A stretch of DNA of 64,000 nt from Xanthomonas vasicola (GTDB taxonomy: Bacteria > Pseudomonadota > Gammaproteobacteria > Xanthomonadales > Xanthomonadaceae). The position numbers were made by a program, and so were the translations under genes. This document shows, one piece after another, positions 57,663 through 64,000 of the stretch (positions are counted from its first letter, which is position 1; each line of letters begins with the position of its first letter). The notes below the pieces were generated by a model, which ran no database searches, was not told where the DNA came from, and saw only the letters and a program-made list of their open reading frames with translations. The stretch spans positions 124,001 to 188,000 of the forward strand of contig NZ_JSBW02000039.1 in the NCBI RefSeq assembly GCF_000772705.2, read 5' to 3'.

Positions 57663-58463
57663 ATGCACAAGCAATGGACATGGCGTGGCGTTGGATTGAT
57701 CGGTGTTCTGGCCTCGCTGGCCTTCCCCGCAGCGGCGACGATGCAGGCCAAACCGCTGGAATGGAAGATCGGCAAGGACACCTACAGTGGCGTGCTGGTG
57801 TACGACGATGCCGGCGACGCCAAACGCCCGGGCCTGGTGATGGTGCCCAACTGGCGTGGGGTCAACGACTCGGCGGTGACCAAGGCCAAGCAGCTGGCCG
57901 GCGACGATTACGTGGTGCTGGTGGCCGACGTGTACGGCAAGGGCAAGCGCCCCGCCAACGACAGCGAGGCTGGGCAGTTCGCCGGCGCGCTGAAGAAGGA
58001 TCCACCGGAGTTACGCGCACGCGCGCTGAAGGCGATTGACGTGCTCAAGGCGCAGGCCGGCAAGGCACCGCTGGACACAACGCGCATCGGTGCGGTGGGC
58101 TTCTGCTTCGGTGGTACCACGGTGCTGGAAATGGTGCGTGCAGGCACGCAGTTGGCCGGTGTGGTCAGCCTGCATGGCGGCATCGCTACCCCAAGCCCGG
58201 CCGCTGCCGGCTCGGCCAAAACGCCGTTGCTGGTACTCAACGGTGCCGACGACAAGAGCGTGAGTAAAGCGGATATCGCCGCGTTCGAAACCGAGATGGA
58301 TGCAGCCGGCGCGGACTGGCAATTCGTCAACTTCAGCGGCGCGGTGCATTGCTTTGCCGAGGCCGATGCCAACAGCCCGCCGGGCTGCCTGTACAACCCG
58401 CGTGCGGCCAAGCGTGCGTATCGCATGCTGGGCGATTTCTTCGATGAGCGGTTTGCTAAGTAG
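57663..58463 (+). CDS. dienelactone hydrolase family protein, exported
   Basis: A 266-residue alpha/beta hydrolase with a signal peptide (cleaved near AAA-TMQAKP). The nucleophile is in GFCFGGTTVLEM (G-x-C-x-G-G, about residue 145), as in dienelactone hydrolases where Cys is used; the acid is in GADDKSVS and the His in AVHCFAEAD. The start at 57663 follows GGGAG; 23 upstream codons are rejected. The natural substrate is unknown, and no aromatic catabolic genes are near. Confidence 0.88.
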   Translation: MHKQWTWRGVGLIGVLASLAFPAAATMQAKPLEWKIGKDTYSGVLVYDDAGDAKRPGLVMVPNWRGVNDSAVTKAKQLAGDDYVVLVADVYGKGKRPANDSEAGQFAGALKKDPPELRARALKAIDVLKAQAGKAPLDTTRIGAVGFCFGGTTVLEMVRAGTQLAGVVSLHGGIATPSPAAAGSAKTPLLVLNGADDKSVSKADIAAFETEMDAAGADWQFVNFSGAVHCFAEADANSPPGCLYNPRAAKRAYRMLGDFFDERFAK

Positions 58464-58750
58464 CCGGGATTGGGGATTTGGGATTTGGGATTGGCAAGAA
58501 CGCGGTCCCGTCCTTCAGCGAATCAAACCCCTGAGTTTTTGCTCGGAGGTTTGCGCTGACTCATCATTAGTCGGGATTGGTGATTCGCAAAAGCGCGGTT
58601 CCGTCTTTCAACGCATCGACCCCGGCGTTTGTGCTTCGGGGTTGCGCTGACCAATCATTCGACTAACCGATGCCGGGATTCGTAAAACCGCGGCCAAGCC
58701 GCGTTTGCGAATCCCCAATCTCAAAGCCCCAATCCCGTCCGGCGCGCTCA
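58464..58750. repeat. GGGATTGG-type direct and inverted spacer repeats
   Basis: Two direct units of about 105 bp begin with GGGATTGG at 58465 and 58573 and share AACGCGGTCCCGTC/AGCGCGGTTCCGTC, CAGCGAATC/CAACGCATC and TTTGCGCTGAC/TTGCGCTGACC. A third piece from 58676 pairs GGGATTCGTAAAACCGCGG with CCGCGTTTGCGAATCCC to form a hairpin. It fills the spacer between the convergent dienelactone hydrolase and ispB genes, and no gene is present. Confidence 0.75.
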
Positions 58751-58760
58751 GCGCGCCGGA

Positions 58761-59759
58761 TCAGTGCGTGCGCTCGACCGCGTAGCGCGCCAAACCGCGT
58801 AGAGCCGCCACTGCAGGGCCATGTGGCAGAGTGTCTAGTGCCAGTTCCGCAGCCGCAGCATATTCGGCTGCGCGCTGACGGCTGTAGTCCAGCCCACCGG
58901 TGGCGTGGATGGCGGCCAGCACCTCCGGCATTGCCGCTGCATCACCTTGTTCGACGATCTGCCGCAGGCGCTCGCGGGTGGTCGCATCCGAATGCGCCAT
59001 CGCGTGGATCAACGGCAGCGTCGCCTTGCCTTCGGCCAGGTCGTCGCCCAGGTTCTTGCCCAGGTCCGCTGCTTCGGCCGCGTAATCGAGTACGTCGTCG
59101 GCGATTTGGAAGGCGAAGCCCAACTGCATGCCGTAGTCGTACAGCTGCTGCTGCACCTCGACCGTGGCGCCCGATGCCAGCGCACCCAGACGCGTTCCCG
59201 CAGCGAACAGCACCGCGGTCTTGCGCTCGATGACGCGCAGGTAGGCGGCTTCGTCGGTGTCCGGATTATGCACGTGCAGCAGCTGCAGCACTTCGCCTTC
59301 GGCGATGCGGTTGGTGGTGTCGGCCAGGATCTGCATGACTTCCATGCGATCCAGTTCGACCATCAACTGGAAGCTGCGCGAGTACAAAAAATCGCCGACC
59401 AGCACGCTGGGCGCGTTGCCCCACAGCGCGTTGGCGGTGCTGCGTCCGCGGCGCAGGTCTGATTCGTCCACCACGTCGTCGTGCAGCAGCGTGGAGGTGT
59501 GGATGAATTCGATGATCGCCGCGAGCTGGTGGTGCTCCGGCCCGGAGCCGCCAGCGGCATGGCCGGCCAGCATCACCAGCATCGGGCGCAGACGTTTGCC
59601 ACCGGCGGAGATGATGTGATCGGCGATCTGGTTGATCAGCACGACGTCCGATGCCAGGCGGCGGCGGATCAGCGCATCGACCGCGGCCATGTCGGGCGCG
59701 GCGAGGGACTGGATCTGGGGCAGGCCCAGGACGGTGGGGAGGTCTTCGGCGATGGTCAT
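58761..59759 (-). CDS. ispB: octaprenyl diphosphate synthase IspB
   Basis: A 332-residue trans-prenyl diphosphate synthase making the side chain of ubiquinone. The first Asp-rich motif is [11 protein letters not shown] (about residues 82-92) and the second IADDVLDY (about 222-229), with GGKRLRPML near 45. Start at 59759 (MTIAEDLP); a frame extended to 60725 crosses the ssb gene on the other strand and is rejected. It is divergent from ssb. Confidence 0.95.
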   Translation of the reverse strand: MTIAEDLPTVLGLPQIQSLAAPDMAAVDALIRRRLASDVVLINQIADHIISAGGKRLRPMLVMLAGHAAGGSGPEHHQLAAIIEFIHTSTLLHDDVVDESDLRRGRSTANALWGNAPSVLVGDFLYSRSFQLMVELDRMEVMQILADTTNRIAEGEVLQLLHVHNPDTDEAAYLRVIERKTAVLFAAGTRLGALASGATVEVQQQLYDYGMQLGFAFQIADDVLDYAAEAADLGKNLGDDLAEGKATLPLIHAMAHSDATTRERLRQIVEQGDAAAMPEVLAAIHATGGLDYSRQRAAEYAAAAELALDTLPHGPAVAALRGLARYAVERTH

Positions 59760-60032
59760 GCGCAGGCGTTCGTGATGTGCGTCGATTATAGGTGCCCGGG
59801 CCGGATCCGTCCCGCCGGACACAACCGGCGTCTTCACATTTGCCGCTTCACGCGGCCAGGCGAAGCCGTAAAGGCCAGCGCGGACTGGATTTCCGACCCC
59901 TGGCAGGGCGCTTGCCCGGCATCCCCGCGCGGTAACCTGCCAGGACCGCCGAGCGGCAGGTGCGGTAACATTGCCGCACAGACATTCCGCGTTGCGCGCC
60001 CTCGGCGCCAGCGCATCATCTCGGAAGCACCT

Positions 60033-60578
60033 ATGGCCCGCGGCATCAATAAAGTCATCCTTGTCGGCAACCTCGGCAACGATCCCGACACCAAGTACAC
60101 CCAGGCAGGCATGGCAATCACGCGCGTGAGCCTTGCCACCACCAGCATGCGTAAGGACCGCGAAGGCAATAACCAGGAACGCACCGAGTGGCACCGCGTG
60201 GTGTTTTTCGGAAAGCTGGGCGAAATCGCTGGTGAGTACCTGCGCAAGGGCTCGCAGGTCTATGTGGAAGGCGAGCTGCGCTACGACAAATACACCGGCC
60301 AGGACGGTGTGGAGAAGTACAGCACCGACATCGTCGCCAACGAAATGCAGATGCTCGGCGGCCGTGGTGAAGGCGGTGGCGGTAGTGGCGGCATGGGCGG
60401 CGATCGCCCGCAGCGCGCGCAGGCGCCGCGCCAGCAGGGCGGTGGTGGCGGGCAGGGTGGTGGTGGATACGGCGGCGGTGGCGGTGGCCAGGACTATGCG
60501 CCGCGTCGTCAGCAGCCGGCCCAGCAGCAGTCGGCTCCGCCGATGGACGATTTCGCCGACGACGATATCCCGTTCTGA
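60033..60578 (+). CDS. ssb: single-stranded DNA-binding protein Ssb
   Basis: A 181-residue protein. Residues 1-110 are the OB fold ([50 protein letters not shown]). Residues 112-170 form a Gly/Gln-rich linker. The last residues, DDIPF, are the acidic tail that docks repair and replication proteins. An upstream frame from 59481 is rejected because the family begins at MARGIN. The Gly repeats of GGT/GGC codons are a slippage-prone stretch. Confidence 0.97.
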   Translation: MARGINKVILVGNLGNDPDTKYTQAGMAITRVSLATTSMRKDREGNNQERTEWHRVVFFGKLGEIAGEYLRKGSQVYVEGELRYDKYTGQDGVEKYSTDIVANEMQMLGGRGEGGGGSGGMGGDRPQRAQAPRQQGGGGGQGGGGYGGGGGGQDYAPRRQQPAQQQSAPPMDDFADDDIPF

Positions 60579-60607
60579 GGATTGCTTGGTCGCTGCGTTA
60601 CCAAGGG

Positions 60608-60630
60608 AAGCCCGCATTGCGCGGGCTTTC
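60608..60630 (+). terminator. probable terminator after ssb
   Basis: AAGCCCGC and GCGGGCTT form an eight-base stem with a short loop, 30 bp past the ssb stop. The T-tract is short (TTTC), so strength is uncertain. Confidence 0.65.
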
Positions 60631-60852
60631 TGCGTTGTGGGAAGCGTGTAAAAACAGGTCCAGAGCTCGTAAGCGTGGCCAAAAGAGCGTCGCTGGCGCT
60701 GCAGTGACTGATGGGATGCGGGCACGCGCCGTGCTTATAGGTCATGCCGCCGCGTCCGCGCCGCGCGCGCAGTGCAGCCGTTCACCGAGCCAGCACTGTC
60801 CACCTGGCAGCAGTGTGATCTCTAAGCCAGGGGGGCTGCGTTGTCCACAGGC

Positions 60853-62337
60853 CTACGCCGACGTCCGATTCCGTCCCTTCTGCTTGGCGCGATACAGCGC
60901 CGAATCGGCGTCGTGCACGATGGCGTTGGGGCTTAGGGGCGCTTGGCCCGGTTCGAAGGTGGCTGCGCCGATGCTGACGGTGACATGTGCGCTGGTGGGG
61001 CTGGATAAGTGCATCAGGCCGAGCTCGGCCACCGCATTGCGTACTGCGTCGGCCAGGCGCAGCGCGCCGGCTGCATCGGTGTGCGGCAGGATCATGCCGA
61101 ACTCTTCGCCGCCGTAGCGCGCGGCCACGTCTTCGCTGCGTCGCGAGCAGCTGGCAATGGCGCTTGCGATCAAACGCAGGCAGGCATCGCCGTTCACGTG
61201 GCCATAGGTGTCGTTGTAGAGTTTGAAGTGGTCGACATCGATCATCAGCACTGACAGCTGCGCCTCCAGGCGAACTGCATCCTGCAACGCACGCGAGAGC
61301 CGGTAGTCAAAGGCGCGCCGGTTGGCAATACCGGTCAATGCGTCTACCCAGGCTTCGGCGCTCAGTTTGGCTTCGTTCCGATGCATGCGGCGCAGTTGCA
61401 GATCCAGCCAGATCCCCACGCCGAGCAGCAGCACGCAGCCCAGCGCAGCCACCACGATGCGCTGGCGCGCGGTTTCCCGCCAGTTCGCCAGCGCATCGTC
61501 AACTGAAACGCCGGTCAGCACGGTCAGCGGATACGGCCGCGCCGGCGCGAAGCTGGAGATGCGCTCTACGCCGTCGATCGGCGAGCGATAGGTGGCGGTG
61601 CCATGCTTGCGTGCGCGCATGGTGACGTCGATCGACGTGCCCGCGATCGAGGTGCCGATCACGCCCTGTTTGTCGGGCCGGCGCACGATCACGATGCCAT
61701 CGTCGTTGGTCATGCGGATGATGCCGTGTGGGCCGACTTCGAAGGTGCTGTAGTAGTTCTGGAAGTACTTCACCTGCAAGGTGACCAACACCACGCCGGC
61801 GAACTCGCCACTGGGGGTATTGAGGCGGCGGCTCAACGTGATCACCCAGGAGCCGTCCGAGCGGCTTTGCACGGGCGGGCCAACCAGTGACATGTCGTCG
61901 CGATGGTCGCGGTGATATTTGAAATAGGCGCGATCGGCGTTGTTGTGCGTCCTGGGCGTGCTGTTCAGCGACGAGCTGACCCAGCTGCCGTCCGCTGCGT
62001 AGATGAAGATGCCATGCAGCCGATCCGAGCGGCGTGCTTCATGCACCAGAAACTCATGCATTGCCGAGCGTGCAGCGCTGGAGCTCTGGTCGTGTTCGAC
62101 CCGCGACACCAGCCCGGACAGCACCGCATCTGCAATGGATAGGGTGTCGCTGGCATGCTGCGCCAGCGAATTGGCCAGATTCAACGATTGCGCCTGCGCG
62201 CTGCGCAGCGCGGTCGCGCGTTCCTCGTCGATGGACCAGTACTCCGAACCGAGCAGTAGCATCCAAGACGCGGCCAGCACGAAATACAGCGCGATGCGCT
62301 GTCCACGTTGCCGCCGCCGCTTGGTTGTTGAAGTCAC
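60853..62337 (-). CDS. membrane diguanylate cyclase with a periplasmic Cache-like sensor
   Basis: A 494-residue protein: membrane helix at about 15-33, a periplasmic region of about 240 residues of the double-Cache type (ILVHEARRSDRLHGIFIYAADGSW, VVLVTLQVKYFQNYY), a second helix near 285-305, then a GGDEF domain (about 330-494). The active site is RYGGEEFGMI, and an RSED five residues before it is a product-inhibition I-site. The cyclase thus looks active and feedback-controlled, making cyclic di-GMP. It is a single gene; the signal sensed is unknown. Confidence 0.9.
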   Translation of the reverse strand: MTSTTKRRRQRGQRIALYFVLAASWMLLLGSEYWSIDEERATALRSAQAQSLNLANSLAQHASDTLSIADAVLSGLVSRVEHDQSSSAARSAMHEFLVHEARRSDRLHGIFIYAADGSWVSSSLNSTPRTHNNADRAYFKYHRDHRDDMSLVGPPVQSRSDGSWVITLSRRLNTPSGEFAGVVLVTLQVKYFQNYYSTFEVGPHGIIRMTNDDGIVIVRRPDKQGVIGTSIAGTSIDVTMRARKHGTATYRSPIDGVERISSFAPARPYPLTVLTGVSVDDALANWRETARQRIVVAALGCVLLLGVGIWLDLQLRRMHRNEAKLSAEAWVDALTGIANRRAFDYRLSRALQDAVRLEAQLSVLMIDVDHFKLYNDTYGHVNGDACLRLIASAIASCSRRSEDVAARYGGEEFGMILPHTDAAGALRLADAVRNAVAELGLMHLSSPTSAHVTVSIGAATFEPGQAPLSPNAIVHDADSALYRAKQKGRNRTSA

Positions 62338-62625
62338 TGTGGGCTACCTGTCTGGACACCAAGGCGATGCAACCGCCGTGCCAGCCTACGCGGAGTGGCA
62401 CGCGCTGCTAACTGCATCTGCACGTGTGCTGACGGATCTGTGATTGATGCCTCACGCGGCACGCAACAGTCCGCTTGCCCGCGCACCCGCAGACAATGGC
62501 CGTTGCGCCAGCGCTCGCTGTGCACGCGTTACGAGCGCTGCGACAGAGAACGAAGCCAGCTCGACTGCGTTTGCATAACGGAGTGCGTGGTATCCCAAGC
62601 GCTGAATCACGTCAGGAGTCACTCC

Positions 62626-63633
62626 ATGCAAGCCATTCGTCTTCGCCATCCCGCCGCAATCGCGTCGCTGCATTCCGTTGCATTGCCCGATCCAGGGCAG
62701 CCCTCACGCGGTCAGATCCGTGTGCGCCTCCATGCCAGCTCGCTCAATTTTCATGATTTGGGCGTCGTGCTCGGGAAGATGCCGACCGCAGACGGGCGTA
62801 TTCCGATGTCCGATGGTGCCGGCGTGGTGGAAGCAGTAGGGCCGGAGGTCGAGGAGTTCGCAGTGGGCGATCATGTGGTTTCCACCTTCTTTCCGCAGTG
62901 GTTGGATGGCGAGCCGTTGCATGCCGGTTTCGCGACCACGCCAGGCGATGGCGTCGACGGTTACGCGCGCTCTGCCCTGGTTGTCGATGCGCACGCATTT
63001 ACCCACGCACCCCGCGGGTATAGCCATGCCGAGGCCGCGACGTTGACCACCGCCGGAGTGACTGCGTGGCGCGCGCTGGTGGTCAATGGCGGACTGAAGG
63101 CCGGCGACAGCGTGTTGGTGCTGGGCACCGGCGGCGTGTCGATTTTTGCGCTGCAATTGGCCAAAGCGATGGGCGCGCGTGTGATCGCGACGTCCTCGTC
63201 CGACGAGAAGCTGGAAAAGGTGCGCGCTCTTGGAGCCGACCACCTCATCAACTACCGGCAACATCCCGAGTGGTCGGCGCAGGTGCTGGACATCACCGAC
63301 GGACGTGGCGTGGACCATGTGGTCGAGGTCGGCGGGCCGGGCACGCTGAAGCAATCGATCCGTGCGGCGCGCGTGGGTGGGCACATCGCCTTGATCGGCG
63401 TGCTGACCGGTGGGGCTGGAGAGGTGCCGACCGCCGAAATGATGGGGCGCCAGCAACGTCTGCAGGGATTGGTCGTTGGCAGCCGCCGGCATCAGCAGGA
63501 GTTGGTGCGCGCGCTCGACAGCTTACCGCTGCGGCCGGTGATTGATCGCAGCTACGCGCTGGGAGAGATCGGCGAGGCCTTCGAGCTGCAGAAATCTGGT
63601 GGCCACCTCGGCAAGATCGCGCTGGAGTTCTGA
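62626..63633 (+). CDS. NAD(P)-dependent alcohol dehydrogenase-family oxidoreductase
   Basis: A 335-residue medium-chain reductase. The ATG at 62626 follows AGGAGTC; a 77-codon upstream frame is rejected. The N-terminal GroES-like part has GAGVVEAVGPEV and VGDHVV, then a Rossmann fold with VLVLGTGGVSIFALQLAKAMG. The structural zinc cysteines and the usual catalytic Cys are not seen (SLNFHDLGVVLGKMP at that place), so it is closer to zinc-free quinone/alkenal reductases. Substrate unknown. Confidence 0.85.
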   Translation: MQAIRLRHPAAIASLHSVALPDPGQPSRGQIRVRLHASSLNFHDLGVVLGKMPTADGRIPMSDGAGVVEAVGPEVEEFAVGDHVVSTFFPQWLDGEPLHAGFATTPGDGVDGYARSALVVDAHAFTHAPRGYSHAEAATLTTAGVTAWRALVVNGGLKAGDSVLVLGTGGVSIFALQLAKAMGARVIATSSSDEKLEKVRALGADHLINYRQHPEWSAQVLDITDGRGVDHVVEVGGPGTLKQSIRAARVGGHIALIGVLTGGAGEVPTAEMMGRQQRLQGLVVGSRRHQQELVRALDSLPLRPVIDRSYALGEIGEAFELQKSGGHLGKIALEF

Positions 63634-64000
63634 CTCACCCTGCTGGGCTGGGCTGGGCGCCGGCGGTGCAGGGCGCTGCCGGCGCCAAAGTCCACTGTGC
63701 GGTCGCTTGCAGGCAGTACTGGATGGGCAGTGCGCTGGCGAGCCCACCGGCGCCTATTGCCAGCTTTCGGTCGCCGAGAGGGGCGTGATACGTGCTGCAG
63801 CGCGCAACGATCACTTAGAGCGGCTAACAAAACTACTGCGCAGCCGCCAGGCGGGCGCGGCCTGTGCTCGGAATCCTCATGTACCACTCGTACACTCCGG
63901 TTCCTGTGCGCCGTCCGCACCCACCTGACGACTGCTCGGTACGTTTTGTTAGCTGCTCTTAGGCTGCAAACGCGACCTAGCTCGTCCAATGCCATTGGTG
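63634..64000. other. window-end spacer
   Basis: No gene was recognised in the last 367 bp. It contains repeat B copy 2 at 63817-63960. Open frames here on the minus strand run through the repeat and the end of the preceding gene and are not supported. Confidence 0.6.
63817..63960 (+). repeat. MITE-like repeat B, copy 2
   Basis: A 144-bp unit bounded by AGAGCGGCTAACAAAAC and the near-perfect inverse GTTTTGTTAGCTGCTCT (one mismatch). It shares CCAGGCGGGCGCGGCC, CCACTCGTACAC, CGGTTCCTG and CGCCGTCCGCAC with 47591-47735. Terminal inversion, size and absence of a gene fit a miniature inverted-repeat element, but no flanking target duplication could be confirmed. Confidence 0.82.

Noticed and set aside
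60579-60725. A 654-codon leftward frame extending ispB to 60725
   Set aside because: The added part is antisense to ssb and has no similarity; the IspB fold begins at 59759.

Overview
The window is chromosomal DNA from a GC-rich gammaproteobacterium, almost certainly a Xanthomonas. The main markers are the fused aspartate kinase/diaminopimelate decarboxylase, the murL-murD2 route to the D-glutamate residue of peptidoglycan, the amgK-murU murein recycling pair, pilT-pilU beside yggS-proC, and several dispersed palindromic spacer repeats typical of this genus. Gene density is high. No IS element, prophage, CRISPR array, tRNA or rRNA was seen. The species cannot be fixed from the sequence alone.

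Layout. 1-3451: LPS Kdo synthesis (kdsC partial, kdsD), a BolA-like gene, murA and a small EF-hand-like membrane protein. 3452-4405: spacer with two copies of a 196-bp palindromic repeat. 4406-11300: two DUF3108 paralogs, purN-membrane protein-purM, then DUF2066-AI-2E transporter-hda. 11464-11599: third copy of the repeat. 11701-13757: murU, amgK and a GlsB-type protein. 14272-17539: M20 peptidase, ComEA-like protein, HutD-like protein. 17776-26755: an eight-gene leftward iron-uptake cluster (TonB receptor, PiuC-type dioxygenase, Sel1 protein, PepSY protein, DUF2271, DUF4198, ApbE, membrane flavoprotein reductase) behind a candidate Fur-controlled promoter. 27100-33608: suf operon (sufR-B-C-D-S, then GNAT and Rieske genes), interrupted by two copies of another foldback repeat. 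33777-39979: SET methyltransferase, DJ-1/PfpI protein, envelope proteins, M23 peptidase, HU, proC, yggS. 40392-43656: pilT, pilU and a YitT-type protein. 43809-49288: DUF72, tag, yqgE-ruvX-pyrB, osmC and a glycine-zipper protein. 49590-51381: two tandem phzF paralogs. 51562-57352: lysC/lysA fusion, membrane protein, murL, murD2. 57663-63633: dienelactone hydrolase, ispB, ssb, a diguanylate cyclase and a zinc-ADH-superfamily oxidoreductase.

How the genes work together. Peptidoglycan is a recurring theme. MurA opens precursor synthesis, AmgK-MurU recycle MurNAc to UDP-MurNAc past MurA, and the lysC/A-murL-murD2 operon couples lysine/DAP synthesis to D-Glu addition. The second theme is iron. The TonB receptor cluster looks like a reductive ferri-siderophore uptake system with ApbE-dependent flavinylation, and it lies next to the suf operon that spends the iron on Fe-S clusters.

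The most interesting candidates are the PepSY/DUF2271/DUF4198/ApbE/flavoreductase cluster (with an atypical flavinylation motif and an in-frame Ala-His hexanucleotide repeat), the stem-peptide operon with its uncharacterised membrane protein, and the families of foldback repeats.
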